Source: Saccharolobus caldissimus
GTDB lineage: Archaea > Thermoproteota > Thermoprotei_A > Sulfolobales > Sulfolobaceae
Direction of reading: 5' to 3'
DNA: 64,000 nt
Assembly: GCF_020886315.1 (NCBI RefSeq)
Contig: NZ_AP025226.1
Span: forward strand, 248,001-312,000
A model generated the notes under the pieces. It saw only the letters and a program-made list of their open reading frames with translations, did not search any database and was not told the DNA's origin. Below are positions 23,252 through 34,842 of the stretch, one piece after another. Position numbers and translations under genes: made by a program. Position 1 is the stretch's first letter; every line of letters starts with the position of its first letter.

Positions 23252-24454
23252 TTCTTCCCTCCTTTTATTAAAGGTGATTAGCTTATCTTCATCGTAAACA
23301 ATCTTACCATTAACTATAACCTTCTCCACGTATTCTCCAACTGAGTTATATACTATGTTTGAAAGTATTCTGTCCTTTCTTAAAGGATATAAAGGGTCTT
23401 TTCTAATTAATACTAAATCCGCAATGTACCCCTTTTCTACTCTTCCACCTTTTACTCCAATTAACTTATACCCCTCCTCAGTAGCAGCTTTAAAAACATG
23501 ATATGCCTTAATGCTCGTATCCCAATATGAGTGTCTCTGTAGGAGTACCGCGTTCTTCATCTCCCTAAACATGTCTAAGGAATTATTACTAGCTGGACCA
23601 TCTGTACCTATTGTTACGTTTAGTCCTCTTTCTAACATCTCTCTAAAGGGAAAGAAGCCAGCTGTGGCTAATTTCATGTTTGAAGTTGGACAGTGTGTTG
23701 CGTGATTTACGTAATTTATTTCCCAACTGGCTATCCAGCCTAAATGTACTAGTTGGGAATTTTTTGTTAAGTTAAATTCGTGCAGTAACTCTACTGGGAA
23801 TTTACCATATTTTTTCTTTATCTCGTAAATCTCTCTTCTGGTTTCAGATACGTGAATATGAACCCATGTATTTTGTTCCTCGGACAATTGTCTAGCTAAC
23901 TTTAAAGTATTTATTGAAGTTGCGTAAACGCTGTGAACATTTATTATAGGTTTAAATAAGTTATCTTCCCTTAATTGTCTTTGCTTCATATCTATCTCAT
24001 AGGGCTCAAATAGACTATCTAAAAATGTATAACCTGCATACGCCCTTATCCCGTATTTGCGTGAAAGTTCCCTTATACCATCAGGGTTAAAATACATGTC
24101 GACGAATGCTGTAGTTCCTTTAGATAACATTTCGAGTATTGCTAGCTCAGATGATAAGTTCATGGCTTCTAATTGATACTTCTTTTCAAATTGCCACATT
24201 TTTTCTAACCAAACTGGTAATTCAGCATCATCATAGTAACCCCGTAATATTATCATAGGAGTGTGAGTATGTGCGTTTACTATTCCTGGTATTACGACGT
24301 ACTTAGAACAATCTATCTCATCTCCTTCGGTTTCTTCTCCTATATCCTTTATGAAGTTATCTTGAATGATTATGTTTTTATCTTCTATGACTTTATCGTA
24401 ATTGACTATGAACTTACATTTCCTTAAAGTATACGTATTATTTCGTATCTCCAC
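23219..24454 (-). CDS. MTA/SAH deaminase-type amidohydrolase
   Basis: 411 aa zinc amidohydrolase of the TrzA/MtaD group. The metal ligands are visible: NAHTHTPM (HxH, about residue 60), [20 protein letters not shown] and [13 protein letters not shown]. Family members deaminate S-adenosylhomocysteine, methylthioadenosine or other purine nucleosides, giving a salvage role. Its ATG lies inside the end of the upstream Dph6-like gene (31-nt overlap), so the two are cotranscribed. Confidence 0.82.
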   Translation of the reverse strand: MEIRNNTYTLRKCKFIVNYDKVIEDKNIIIQDNFIKDIGEETEGDEIDCSKYVVIPGIVNAHTHTPMIILRGYYDDAELPVWLEKMWQFEKKYQLEAMNLSSELAILEMLSKGTTAFVDMYFNPDGIRELSRKYGIRAYAGYTFLDSLFEPYEIDMKQRQLREDNLFKPIINVHSVYATSINTLKLARQLSEEQNTWVHIHVSETRREIYEIKKKYGKFPVELLHEFNLTKNSQLVHLGWIASWEINYVNHATHCPTSNMKLATAGFFPFREMLERGLNVTIGTDGPASNNSLDMFREMKNAVLLQRHSYWDTSIKAYHVFKAATEEGYKLIGVKGGRVEKGYIADLVLIRKDPLYPLRKDRILSNIVYNSVGEYVEKVIVNGKIVYDEDKLITFNKRREELLKLLDKVIP

Positions 24455-25092
24455 TCGTAATCACTTAATTTCCTTAATTTACCTATAACTTTTAACTCTC
24501 TTTTGAAGAGGGGTGCGTAAGTTACGAATGTTTCTGCCTCACCTCCTTCAAATGCGGGATTAAATCCGAATTTTCTCGAAGCTTCTATTATCTTTTCCAC
24601 GTCTTCAGCTTCTATTATCTTTCCCAATAATTCAAATGGGAAACCGTAAGCTGAGGCTGAAGTTATTATGAATTTAAATCCATCCCTTACTAACCATCGC
24701 ATATACTCCTCCTGATTTTTTCTCCATAAAGGTGTATAGGTTTTTAATCCCACTTCTTCAGCTATAACGCTAATGTTTAATCGCTGATAGTCCGAAAGTA
24801 ATGCACCACTTACTATACCCTTAGCTCCTTCCTCTTTAGCTCTTAGAAATGCCCTTTTTAGGTCTTCCAATTCCAAATTTTTTTCACCTGAGGTTGTGAA
24901 TGTAAATAGTTTTAATCCCATTGCTTCAGCTTGATATTTAGTAAAATTTACGTTAGGGTACTGGAACATCCACGAATCCTCCCTTTTAGGAATGAGGGTT
25001 ATGAGGCATAGTACGTCAAATCCTTTGAATACTGCCCAATGTAAGGCATAAGTACTATCTTTTCCTCCAGAATATAGAGCGCATATTTTCAT
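24424..25092 (-). CDS. Diphthine--ammonia ligase (Dph6-like, adenine nucleotide alpha hydrolase fold)
   Basis: 222 aa. The PP-loop [14 protein letters not shown] (residues 7-20) binds ATP, and [13 protein letters not shown] near the C-terminus matches the Dph6/MJ0570 family. Dph6 amidates diphthine on the elongation factor 2 histidine, the last step to diphthamide. The start [13 protein letters not shown] is standard. The following amidohydrolase overlaps its 3' end. Confidence 0.85.
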   Translation of the reverse strand: MKICALYSGGKDSTYALHWAVFKGFDVLCLITLIPKREDSWMFQYPNVNFTKYQAEAMGLKLFTFTTSGEKNLELEDLKRAFLRAKEEGAKGIVSGALLSDYQRLNISVIAEEVGLKTYTPLWRKNQEEYMRWLVRDGFKFIITSASAYGFPFELLGKIIEAEDVEKIIEASRKFGFNPAFEGGEAETFVTYAPLFKRELKVIGKLRKLSDYEWRYEIIRIL

Positions 25093-25456
25093 AGGATATA
25101 ATAAAATAAAAAAGAGTTAACTTTAATACTTTTGTGCGGAAGTAGTTCATGTATTATTTCTTCTTTTGCTCTCCACCACTCTGTTGTTGCTGTCCACCTT
25201 GCTCCTTCTTCTTCTTCGCCATTTCGGATCTCTGATAAAAAATCATTTTGAATTACCTAATAAGCATTCCTAATTAAATCTTTACTGAATAGTAATGAAA
25301 AAATTTTTTCGTTGTTTGATCAATCTTTTCTAATCTTTCTCAATCTATTGTGATTTCTTTTTAATACATCATCAATTATACTTGAAAAATTTTCTCTTTT
25401 CTTTATTTATAGAATTTGTTTTGCCAATGAAAATTCTCATGAATATTCCTTAATCT
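25093..25456. other. 364-bp intergenic region holding one mini-ORF
   Basis: Apart from the 22-codon minus-strand frame at 25154-25222, the region is AT-rich and featureless. It contains the presumed minus-strand promoter of the Dph6-like gene and the 3' end of mobA. Confidence 0.5.
25154..25222 (-). CDS. Candidate 22-aa Lys/Gln-rich mini-protein
   Basis: The frame ATG...TAA encodes MAKKKKEQGG, then QQQQ, SGGEQ and KKK: seven lysines, no hydrophobic core, probably disordered and nucleic-acid binding if made. Its composition is sharply unlike the AT-rich flanks. A weak SD-like GAGATCC lies 3-9 nt upstream and ATTTTTTAT slightly further up. I know no family. It is also possible that this is a low-complexity patch without translation. 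Confidence 0.4.
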   Translation of the reverse strand: MAKKKKEQGGQQQQSGGEQKKK

Positions 25457-26092
25457 CTATATAGAGATAGTATTATATATGTTATCTATAATTATTTTTG
25501 AAATAGATTTTATTCTGATAGGTCTTAATATTAGGTCGGTTATGCTATTCACGTTAATTAAACTACATAGCATAGGGTCAGCTCTTAATAGCTCGTTAGT
25601 TCCAACGAGGTAAGTTTGATTAGAGTACTTTAAGAGATCTATTAATCTCTTAACCTTGTTAATGTTTTCTCTTAACAATTTACTGGAGTAACATCCTAAT
25701 AGAGGTTGAAGTTCCTCGTTAATTGTAATTACTATGTCAAAGTCCTTACTACATAAGTAATCAGCTACATTTTTGGATAAAAATGGAAAATCACATCCCG
25801 TTATAAAAACCTTATCTCTTTTAACGTATTTTAATCCCTCTTTTACTCCCTTTACTGGTCCTAAATAATCGCCCTTTTCTATAATTAAAATTCCCCTTGA
25901 TATTTCTCTAGGACTTCTAGATACAACTATTGGGTTATCGAATTGTTCGACGATTCTCTCTAATAGTGTTTTAGAGTTTATTTTAAAGCAACATTTATCA
26001 GAGCCGAACCTCTTAGATAATCCGCCAGCTAAAATAATTACGTCATAAAAATAGTTGTAACTCAATCTCTTCCCCTTTTCTGTAAAGCACAT
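25457..26092 (-). CDS. mobA: Molybdenum cofactor guanylyltransferase
   Basis: 211 aa as drawn. The nucleotidyltransferase signature ILAGGLSKRFGSDKC, the metal motif ITGCDFPFL and QPLLGCYSS identify MobA, which adds GMP to molybdopterin. The start is uncertain: ATG 26092 lies inside moeA, while TTG 26065 would begin just before YNYFYDVIILAGG and fits the family better. It overlaps the end of moeA and is translated from the same transcript. Confidence 0.85.
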   Translation of the reverse strand: MCFTEKGKRLSYNYFYDVIILAGGLSKRFGSDKCCFKINSKTLLERIVEQFDNPIVVSRSPREISRGILIIEKGDYLGPVKGVKEGLKYVKRDKVFITGCDFPFLSKNVADYLCSKDFDIVITINEELQPLLGCYSSKLLRENINKVKRLIDLLKYSNQTYLVGTNELLRADPMLCSLINVNSITDLILRPIRIKSISKIIIDNIYNTISI

Positions 26093-27212
26093 TCCTTTTT
26101 AATATTGCGAAAGAGTTTGCCTTAATTAGCTCGCTATATAACCCAACACCCCATCTTAACGGTTTCGCAGAGTTTCCCTTAACGTTAAAGAGGTATATGG
26201 AGTCCATCGAGTGATTAACGTAAATGTCTTCAGCTAAATAACTCCTAATGTATTTCTTTAAATTTACTCCTAATATTTTAGAGATTGTAGCCAGTCCAAA
26301 TTCATGGAACGAAGTTATAGCAGAGATTACTTGCCCAGGTAAAATTATTATTGGTTTTCCCTCAATGACGCCAACACTTCCCCTTTTAATTATATTAATT
26401 GACACTCCTTCGAAAAGTACTTCCCCCAACTTATTTACGGCTTTTTTTACGTAATCCTTTTCCCCTACTGAGGAACCACCTATTGATATTATAACGTCTG
26501 AAATTTCAATAGCCTTAGTTATTTTCTCAATTACACTGTTTAAATCATCTTTGGCAACTCCTAAATATTTAACATTTCCGAATTTCTCCAAGATTTTCAT
26601 GATGATGGGGGATATGGAGTCGATGATCTTATTTTCCTCCGGATTTTCATAGCTAGTTATTTCATTTCCGTTTGCGAAAATGGAAAAGGTTATGTCAGAG
26701 ACTTTTACGTTAAATATACCTTGCTGAATTAAAATTCCTAAATGATAAGGAGTAATTTCATTGCCTTTAGCTAAAATAATCTCATTAACCTTAATGTCCT
26801 CTCCCTCTTCTCTTATGTTCTTCCCCTTTTTCACTTCTCCTTTAAATGTTACATATTCTCCCTCAATTCTAGAATTTTCTATTGGAACTACTGTGTCAGC
26901 GTTAATTGGTAGTGGTGAGCCTGTAGTTATATAATAAGCCTCACCTTCATGAAGTTCAGAGATTTCCGAAGTGAATGGGTATATTTTTCCAGCTATTTTA
27001 AGTTTTCCGTACTTTAAGTAGTCTTCATATCTAATAGCATATCCATCCATGGCTGATAAAGGTCTTTCTGGAAGGCTTTTTTTAGCTATTATATCCTCTA
27101 TGACGATTTTACCTACTGCATTAAAAATATTAACATATTTTCCTCTATTACTTACATTGAATTTTGTACTATCGATTATCTTTCTAGCCTCATCAAGAGG
27201 AATTAATGTCAC
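26043..27212 (-). CDS. moeA: Molybdopterin molybdenumtransferase
   Basis: 389 aa. MoeA inserts molybdate (or tungstate) into adenylated molybdopterin. PLSAMDGYAIR near residue 50, TGSPLPINADTVVPIEN near 95 and the catalytic-domain motif SIGGSSVGEKDYV near 245 are all present. The length is normal. It heads the moeA-mobA unit and is divergent from mobB across 33 bp, so one intergenic region drives three cofactor genes. Confidence 0.93.
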   Translation of the reverse strand: MTLIPLDEARKIIDSTKFNVSNRGKYVNIFNAVGKIVIEDIIAKKSLPERPLSAMDGYAIRYEDYLKYGKLKIAGKIYPFTSEISELHEGEAYYITTGSPLPINADTVVPIENSRIEGEYVTFKGEVKKGKNIREEGEDIKVNEIILAKGNEITPYHLGILIQQGIFNVKVSDITFSIFANGNEITSYENPEENKIIDSISPIIMKILEKFGNVKYLGVAKDDLNSVIEKITKAIEISDVIISIGGSSVGEKDYVKKAVNKLGEVLFEGVSINIIKRGSVGVIEGKPIIILPGQVISAITSFHEFGLATISKILGVNLKKYIRSYLAEDIYVNHSMDSIYLFNVKGNSAKPLRWGVGLYSELIKANSFAILKRNVLYRKGEEIELQLFL

Positions 27213-27245
27213 AGTTTAATATATGAACACAAGCTAATATATGAT

Positions 27246-27752
27246 ATGGTATGCATATTTCATGTTGTAGGTAAGAAGGATACAGGGAAAACAGGAGTAA
27301 TTGAGAGGGTAGTTAAGGAGTTTAAGGAGAAGGGTTTTAGGGTTGCGGTAATTAAGCACTCTCATCATAAAATAGATTTAGCTGGGAAGGATACTGATAG
27401 GTTTAGAAGCGCGGGCAGTGATTACATTTTATTTCAGGAGGACGATTATGAGTCTATCTTATTTATACCTAAAATTTCATCCATTACTTTGCTTTCCCTC
27501 CTTCCGGTTGATATTATAGTTATTGAGGGGTTTTCTAATATAGAAATAGGACGGAAATATTTAATAGAAAACCCTCGGGATATAGAGAAGATAGCTAAGG
27601 CTATAATAAGCGATGCTAGCCAATGTCAGCGTATTAAAGTAAATCTTAAAATAAACGGTAATATAACTGAGATCAGCAGTGATAATCCGATGTTACTATT
27701 GCTTTATAATCTTATGAAGGTATTAGGGATTACAGATGTCTCTTCAAGTTAA
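27246..27752 (+). CDS. mobB: Molybdopterin-guanine dinucleotide biosynthesis adapter
   Basis: 168 aa P-loop GTPase. The Walker A GKKDTGKT is at residues 9-16; AVIKHSHHKIDLAGKDTDRFRSAGS is the MobB signature. It assists MobA in guanylating the cofactor. It diverges from moeA-mobA, and its 3' end overlaps the CBS-domain gene by 17 nt. Confidence 0.9.
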   Translation: MVCIFHVVGKKDTGKTGVIERVVKEFKEKGFRVAVIKHSHHKIDLAGKDTDRFRSAGSDYILFQEDDYESILFIPKISSITLLSLLPVDIIVIEGFSNIEIGRKYLIENPRDIEKIAKAIISDASQCQRIKVNLKINGNITEISSDNPMLLLLYNLMKVLGITDVSSS

Positions 27753-28458
27753 CGGATCTGAGATAATATCACTTAATCCTAATGCGTACGTTTTAGATAT
27801 TCTTTACTTCATGAGGAGAAACAATATTAGACGTATTGTAATATCAGATTCGAATAAGGTTATCGGAGTTTTTACTATTGATAATGCAATTAGGCAGATT
27901 TTAGAGAATAAGCTTGAGGTTAAGGTTAGCGAGATAAAATTGAAGAAACCTGTCTTCGTGAAAAATAATAATATTAAGGAGATTGTAAATACAATGTTAA
28001 GCTTAAATTCCGATTTCGTGATATATAATAACAAATATATAATAACTGAGAAAGATGTTGTAAGGAATTTTAACTGGAATTTAGTTAAGGAAAAAGTCTC
28101 TGAGATCAGTAGAGAGGCTATAATTGTAGAGCCCTTTACTAAGATTTCAACATGTATAGAAATCATGCTTAGAAATTCCATTAGGCATTTACCAGTAGTT
28201 AACGGTATTCCCTTGGGTATTGTGAGTGCTAGAGATATAGCTTATTCCTATGATATAATCTCGTTAAATAGTAGGGTAGAAAATATTATGAACGTTAATC
28301 TCGTGAGTGTTGAGGAAGACAATTATGTAAAAGATGCAGTTAAATTAATGATTGAAAGGAATATAGGCAGTGTAATAGTTAAAACGAGCGTTAAAAGAAA
28401 AGTTAAAATATTTACTAATAGGGATTTAATAAGGCTAATTCACAATTATGTATTGTGA
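27736..28458 (+). CDS. Protein of four CBS domains
   Basis: 240 aa made only of two CBS pairs (about 1-120 and 121-240), with repeated patterns such as RRIVISDSNKVIGVF and RHLPVVNGIPLGIVSARDI. CBS pairs usually sense adenine nucleotides or SAM. It sits between mobB and a SAM methyltransferase and overlaps both (17 and 4 nt). A regulatory role is inferred; partner and ligand are unknown. Confidence 0.85.
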   Translation: MSLQVNGSEIISLNPNAYVLDILYFMRRNNIRRIVISDSNKVIGVFTIDNAIRQILENKLEVKVSEIKLKKPVFVKNNNIKEIVNTMLSLNSDFVIYNNKYIITEKDVVRNFNWNLVKEKVSEISREAIIVEPFTKISTCIEIMLRNSIRHLPVVNGIPLGIVSARDIAYSYDIISLNSRVENIMNVNLVSVEEDNYVKDAVKLMIERNIGSVIVKTSVKRKVKIFTNRDLIRLIHNYVL

Positions 28459-29153
28459 TATTTGCTTGTCCAATTGATGGAACTGAACTGAATGATAGTT
28501 TAGTTTGTGAAAAGGGACATACATTTAGAATAATAGATAGTGAAATTTACGACTTTTTACTTAAGGATATGAAATCTAGTGAGTTGTTAGAGAAAATAGC
28601 TCCGATTTATGAGAGGATATGGGCTCCCTTAGGGATGATTTTAACTGCACATATGAGTTATTCGAAATTGCTTAAGTCTATTGCCAATTTCATAAACGGA
28701 AACATTGTAATTGATGTTGGTACTGGTACTGGTAAGATCTTTGATTTTATAAATTGTGATAAATGTTTAGGTGTAGATATATCTCTAAAATTCCTAAAAT
28801 ACCTGAAGAAGAAGAGATCTAAAGTAATAGCAATAAGGAGTGATGCTTCAAATTTACCCATAAAGTCCAATATTGCTGATGGTGTTTCGTCCACATTAGT
28901 CTTACATATGCTTCCTAATCCTTCTTTTGCTATAAAAGAGATTTCAAGAGTGCTTAAACCAAATGGTAAATGTAGCATTGTAGTTTTAGCTAATACTAAC
29001 TCAATTATGGGCAGGGTGTTAGCAAAATGGTGGAGGATTAATTTAAGGCATTATGATTACTATGCTAACTTACTTTTGTCTAATTCATTAAAAATTATTG
29101 AACGGAGAGATCTAGGCCCTTGGATTTTGATAAATTGCGTTAAGACCTCATAA
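28455..29153 (+). CDS. SAM-dependent methyltransferase with N-terminal Cys motif
   Basis: 232 aa. A short N-terminal Cys/His patch (C5, C18, H22; CPIDGTEL...CEKGH) is reminiscent of the zinc ribbon of RlmA-type rRNA methyltransferases but lacks a full four-ligand set. A class I methyltransferase core follows (DVGTGTGKIFDF, CLGVDIS, SDASNLPI, LHMLPNP). The GTG start overlaps the CBS stop, and the 3' end overlaps a converging membrane-protein gene by 14 nt. Substrate unknown. Confidence 0.8.
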   Translation: MIFACPIDGTELNDSLVCEKGHTFRIIDSEIYDFLLKDMKSSELLEKIAPIYERIWAPLGMILTAHMSYSKLLKSIANFINGNIVIDVGTGTGKIFDFINCDKCLGVDISLKFLKYLKKKRSKVIAIRSDASNLPIKSNIADGVSSTLVLHMLPNPSFAIKEISRVLKPNGKCSIVVLANTNSIMGRVLAKWWRINLRHYDYYANLLLSNSLKIIERRDLGPWILINCVKTS

Positions 29154-29553
29154 ACAATGTTGCTGAAAGAGCGAGGAAACTAAATCCATTTATTAGTTCC
29201 AGTATTTTTCCTAAAATTCCAACTACTATTGGTGTGTAAACTAGGACTAGAATACCCGAAAGTATAAAAATGAAGAAGACTCCTAATAATGCTGTGTAAT
29301 AAAGTTCTCCGTCTCCTGCTAATAATCTAAATAACTTCTCACTACCAGTGATTCCATATATTATCCTCTCAGCTCCGAAAACTATTCCTAACAAATAAAA
29401 TAAAATTGGGCTAATTCCGAAGAATAAAGCCGATTGCAATTCCTCCCCGTTTATTCCAGTCTTTACGATAAGTACTATTGACGTTACAAGTAAAGCTATG
29501 CCTAAAATTGCACTGATTAGCCTCTTTCTTATCTGCTTATTGACATGGGCCAT
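29140..29553 (-). CDS. Small four-helix membrane protein, unknown
   Basis: 137 aa. About four membrane helices (roughly 12-32, 42-62, 85-108, 112-134) with a basic N-terminus suggest an integral membrane protein. No recognised family. It overlaps the 3' end of the upstream glycine-zipper protein by 25 nt, so the two are probably translated together. Confidence 0.65.
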   Translation of the reverse strand: MAHVNKQIRKRLISAILGIALLVTSIVLIVKTGINGEELQSALFFGISPILFYLLGIVFGAERIIYGITGSEKLFRLLAGDGELYYTALLGVFFIFILSGILVLVYTPIVVGILGKILELINGFSFLALSATLFMRS

Positions 29554-29948
29554 CCTAGCACACCGACCAGTTTTTCTCCCATTTCAATATCTGCTAACTC
29601 ACCTAAAAAGATTCCTCCGAGTGTACCTAAAATTAACCCAGCTATTCCACCAGCATAATAACCTATTAAAGCACCTAAAGTACCTCCAGCTATCTTACCT
29701 AAATTGCTATTACCTACCTCATATATTGTGGCGAAGTTAAAATCCCCATACTTACCGTTTTTTGACAGATAATATGAGAGATCTAAAATCGCCTCTTTTA
29801 CTTCTCCTAAATCCTTTCCCCTAAATAAAGTAACATAATATTCATCTTTTCCATTTTTTCTGAAATATATTGGAATAAAGCCCGCTTGTCTTAGTTCTTT
29901 AAAGGAATTCCCTTGATTTCCCTTTATCCTAAAGATAACTTTGTACAC
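29529..29948 (-). CDS. Small protein with C-terminal glycine-zipper membrane hairpin
   Basis: 139 aa with a GTG start. The N-terminal about 75 residues are soluble alpha/beta. About 83-120 are a Gly/Ala-rich pair of helices (GKIAGGTLGALIGYYAGG) typical of glycine-zipper hairpins that pack in membranes. It forms a two-gene unit with the following membrane protein. I recognise no family. Confidence 0.65.
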   Translation of the reverse strand: MYKVIFRIKGNQGNSFKELRQAGFIPIYFRKNGKDEYYVTLFRGKDLGEVKEAILDLSYYLSKNGKYGDFNFATIYEVGNSNLGKIAGGTLGALIGYYAGGIAGLILGTLGGIFLGELADIEMGEKLVGVLGWPMSISR

Positions 29949-30037
29949 AGTATGATATATGTTAAATCTTTCTTTAATATTTTTTACTTGTTTGAACTTA
30001 GAACCTTAGATTTATTTTGGCATTATGATTGATTATA

Positions 30038-30280
30038 ATGAAAATGGCGTCGGCAAATCAGAAGTTTTACGCTATAGTAAAGGCATATGATTTTGAAATC
30101 GAGACTAGGTTACATGATCACATATCTTCAGCTGTGGATGAGGCTATAGATAGGATAAAGAGAATTTTGCAGCAAGAGGGTGTAAAGGGGAGAAAAATAA
30201 ACGCGATAATAGAAGTATTTGCAAAAGATGAAAAAGCTTCAAATTTAATTGAGAGTATAAAAGCTAGGATTATAGTTTAA
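30038..30280 (+). CDS. Conserved-looking small protein, unknown
   Basis: About 80 aa, soluble, with an alternating beta/alpha pattern ([16 protein letters not shown], a long amphipathic helix, [11 protein letters not shown], a helix, ARIIV) like a small ferredoxin-type fold. I start at the ATG at 30038, because ATTTATTTT at about 30009-30017 then lies near -25 (leaderless); TTG 30029 is the alternative. It leads a tight unit with a DtxR-like regulator, a winged-helix protein and glycerate kinase. Confidence 0.7.
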   Translation: MKMASANQKFYAIVKAYDFEIETRLHDHISSAVDEAIDRIKRILQQEGVKGRKINAIIEVFAKDEKASNLIESIKARIIV

Positions 30281-30285
30281 AATAT

Positions 30286-30924
30286 ATGATTGAGCTTTCA
30301 GAGTCCTTAGAGAATTATTTAAAGGAAATTTATGAATTAGAAGAATTAAAGGGTAATGCAAAGGTTTCTGATTTAATTTCTATTTTCAATATTTCTCCTG
30401 GTACTGTAAGTAAAGCGTTAAGTAGATTAGAAAAACTAGGATTTATAGAGAGGACTAGTAATAGAAGAATTAAACTGACAGATGAAGGAAAAAAAGTCGC
30501 TGAGAGATTAATTAAATCGCATAGACTTAGTGAAAGATTACTTACAGATATACTTGGAGTAGATTGGATTAGAGCCCATGAAATAGCTCATAGGCTTGAA
30601 CATATATGGCCAGATGACGTTTTAGAAAAGATAGATAAAATATTGGGTAATCCTGCCACTTGTCCCCACGGACATCCAATAGGTAATAGAATAAAAATTA
30701 GTGGTAAAAAACTTACTGAAGTAAGCGATAAAAAGATATATAAAGTAATGATGATAATTAGGGAGGAAGAATGGATATTAAGAGGAGTTACTGAGTTTGG
30801 GTTAAAACCTGGAGTTAGTGTTGAGGTTTTAGGGAATGAGGGTGATTATGTAAAAGTTAAGGTAGGAGATAAGATAGAGGACATTCCTAAAATAATCGCA
30901 GAACAAGTGTTAGTAAATGAGTGA
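30286..30924 (+). CDS. DtxR/MntR-family metal-dependent repressor
   Basis: 212 aa. A winged-helix domain ([29 protein letters not shown], residues 25-55) is followed by the metal-binding dimerisation domain ([36 protein letters not shown]) and a C-terminal FeoA/SH3-like domain. Such proteins repress iron or manganese uptake genes when metal-loaded. It starts 5 nt after the preceding gene and overlaps the next by 8 nt. Targets are not evident in the window, although a VIT-like transporter lies at 45.2 kb. Confidence 0.88.
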   Translation: MIELSESLENYLKEIYELEELKGNAKVSDLISIFNISPGTVSKALSRLEKLGFIERTSNRRIKLTDEGKKVAERLIKSHRLSERLLTDILGVDWIRAHEIAHRLEHIWPDDVLEKIDKILGNPATCPHGHPIGNRIKISGKKLTEVSDKKIYKVMMIIREEEWILRGVTEFGLKPGVSVEVLGNEGDYVKVKVGDKIEDIPKIIAEQVLVNE

Positions 30925-31270
30925 ACTGAGTGAATTAATGAAAAAAATACTTATACATATTTACAAATACGGTCCGGATAATCCGTGGTATATGGCTAGA
31001 AGACTTTTAGGTGAAAGCGGTTGGGCTCCTAAATATAAAGAGGAGGAAATAGAAGAAGCGTGCAAAAAATTAGAAGAGATGGGTTATTTAATAAGATTTA
31101 ATGGTGCATTGAAAAAATCAGTAACATCTTCAGTTAAACCCTGGCTAAAGGTTAAGGCTAAGGAATTAGATCATAAGCCTAAAGGCATTTATTATGATTT
31201 AAGTAAAGAAGGTAAGAAATTGGCTTCACAACTTTATAAGGAGTATAAGAAGAGGTCTGAGGGCGAATGA
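30917..31270 (+). CDS. Winged-helix protein (possibly DUF2250-like)
   Basis: 117 aa. Helical N-terminal winged-helix pattern ([38 protein letters not shown]) and a basic helical C-terminus ([16 protein letters not shown]). It may bind DNA or partner with the DtxR-like protein it overlaps. Its stop overlaps the glycerate kinase start by 4 nt. Family assignment is tentative. Confidence 0.7.
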   Translation: MSELSELMKKILIHIYKYGPDNPWYMARRLLGESGWAPKYKEEEIEEACKKLEEMGYLIRFNGALKKSVTSSVKPWLKVKAKELDHKPKGIYYDLSKEGKKLASQLYKEYKKRSEGE

Positions 31271-32478
31271 ATTTAAGGGAATTGGTAAGTAAGATTCTAG
31301 AATATTCAAATCCCTATAAGGCATTAGAAGAGAAAGTGAAAATAAACGATAATAATACCCTTTTAATTAATGGTGAGGAGGTACATTTTACTAAACCTAT
31401 TCTAATTTCCGTAGGTAAGGCAGCTATCCCAATGGCTAACTTCTTTATTAGAAGAATTAAATTAAAAAGGAAATTAATAGTAACTCCTAAAGGTTCAGGC
31501 AAAGGAGAAGACGTGATAGAAGCAGGACACCCTTTACCAGATGAGAATAGCATAAAGGCGGGTAAAGAAGCTATTGAAATTCTCACTAAGGAGGATTATG
31601 ATATGGTAATATTCACAATTTCTGGTGGAGCTTCAGCTTTAATTGAGTATTCTGAAATTCCTTTAGATGAGTTAAGAGATATTAATAAACAATTAATATC
31701 TGCAGGTATTGGAATAAATTCGATAAATATCGTAAGAAAACATTTGTCTAAAATAAAAGGAGGAAAGATCATAAACTACGTTAAAGATAACGTTCCAGTT
31801 TTATCTTTTATCGTCAGTGACGTTCCAGGTAACGATATAAGTAGTATCGGAAGCGGTTTAACCTCACCTGATTCTTCTACAATCAATGATGCTCTACGTA
31901 TATTAAGAAGGTTAAATTTAGAAAAGTACTCTAGATACTTAGAAGAAACGCCAAAAGAATTTAATCGGTATGTGAAAAATCTAATTATATTAGATAACAT
32001 GTCCGTTCTTAAAAAGCTAAGTACACATTTAGAAAATCCTTTAGTATTAAGTTCTGAAATTAGAGGTGAAGCTAAGGATGTGGGGATTTTCATAGCTGCA
32101 ATTTTTAATTCTTCAGAAAGCTACGGTATACCCTTAAATCGCCCTTATCACATTCTATTAGGTGGGGAACCAGAGGTGACAATTAGAGGCAAGGCAGGAA
32201 AGGGAGGGAGAAACGGTGAAGTTTGCTTATCTTTTCTAAAATACGTAAGGCGTAAGGGTGATTTTGAACTGTTAAGTTTTGCAACTGACGGAATTGATGG
32301 TAATTCAGAATACGCAGGATGTTTAGTAAATTCTAATATCAAAGTTGAAGAAGATGAGATAGATCACGCATTAGAAAATCACTCTAGCTATGAGCTATTA
32401 GAAAGACTTAACGCCACTATAAAGACAGGATACACGTATACTAATGTTAATAACATCTATGTTTTGAAAGCTCCTTGA
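31267..32478 (+). CDS. Glycerate 2-kinase (MOFRL family)
   Basis: 403 aa. It makes 2-phosphoglycerate from glycerate in the non-phosphorylating Entner-Doudoroff branch used by Sulfolobus. Sequence support: SVGKAAIPMANFF, GAGHPLPDEN-type EAGHPLPDENS, TISGGASALIE, the nucleotide segment VSDVPGNDISSIGSG and the C-terminal MOFRL domain (LGGEPEVTIRGKAGKGGRNGE, SFATDGIDGNSEYAG). It ends a four-gene unit, and its 3' end overlaps nuoB by 22 nt. Confidence 0.9.
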   Translation: MNLRELVSKILEYSNPYKALEEKVKINDNNTLLINGEEVHFTKPILISVGKAAIPMANFFIRRIKLKRKLIVTPKGSGKGEDVIEAGHPLPDENSIKAGKEAIEILTKEDYDMVIFTISGGASALIEYSEIPLDELRDINKQLISAGIGINSINIVRKHLSKIKGGKIINYVKDNVPVLSFIVSDVPGNDISSIGSGLTSPDSSTINDALRILRRLNLEKYSRYLEETPKEFNRYVKNLIILDNMSVLKKLSTHLENPLVLSSEIRGEAKDVGIFIAAIFNSSESYGIPLNRPYHILLGGEPEVTIRGKAGKGGRNGEVCLSFLKYVRRKGDFELLSFATDGIDGNSEYAGCLVNSNIKVEEDEIDHALENHSSYELLERLNATIKTGYTYTNVNNIYVLKAP

Positions 32479-32969
32479 CTTCTTATCCTCTTTTGCAGCA
32501 TTAATACTGCCCTAGCTATAGCCTCTGGCCTTATTGGACATCCAGGAACGTAAATGTCAACAGGTATACCAACGTCTGAAGGTAATACAGTGTTATAAGA
32601 GTTCCAGAATATTCCTCCTTCTAATATACATGCACCTAAAGCTATAACGTATTTTGGTTCAGGCATTTGATCGTAAACAATTCTAGCAGCTCTAGCCATT
32701 TTCCTGGTTAAAGTGCCTTCTATGACTAATATATTTGATTGTCTAGCAGATGAAAATGGAAGCATACCATATCTTTCGGCATCAAACCTAGCTGCTGCAA
32801 AAGCTCCAAATTCTGTTCCACAACACGATGTAGTAAAATGTGGAGGCCATAATGAAAATGATATTCCCCAATCTATTAGTGACTTTATGGGTTTTCTGTT
32901 AATTAACCATTGAGCTGCTTTTTTTGCAACCTCCTGTAAATTTCCTACTAATAATGTTTGTTCTGCCAT
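32457..32969 (-). CDS. nuoB: NADH dehydrogenase-like complex subunit B (N2 cluster subunit)
   Basis: 170 aa. NuoB carries the terminal 4Fe-4S cluster of complex I-like oxidoreductases. All four ligands are present: C49 and C50 in TTSCCGTE, C114 in LGACILEGG and C144 in VPGCPIRPE. It stands alone here with no other nuo genes, a split also known in S. solfataricus. It converges on glycerate kinase. A candidate C/D box RNA is transcribed in the same direction just upstream. Confidence 0.93.
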   Translation of the reverse strand: MAEQTLLVGNLQEVAKKAAQWLINRKPIKSLIDWGISFSLWPPHFTTSCCGTEFGAFAAARFDAERYGMLPFSSARQSNILVIEGTLTRKMARAARIVYDQMPEPKYVIALGACILEGGIFWNSYNTVLPSDVGIPVDIYVPGCPIRPEAIARAVLMLQKRIRSQGAFKT

Positions 32970-33002
32970 ACGCTTACTACTTTCTTTTCTGCGTTTAAAT
33001 AA

Positions 33003-34842
<1,840 letters not shown>

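Noticed and set aside
27804-28181. 125-codon minus-strand frame opposite the CBS protein gene (and a 106-codon frame opposite the methyltransferase)
   Set aside because: Antisense shadows; the + strand products have clear domains and the minus products do not.
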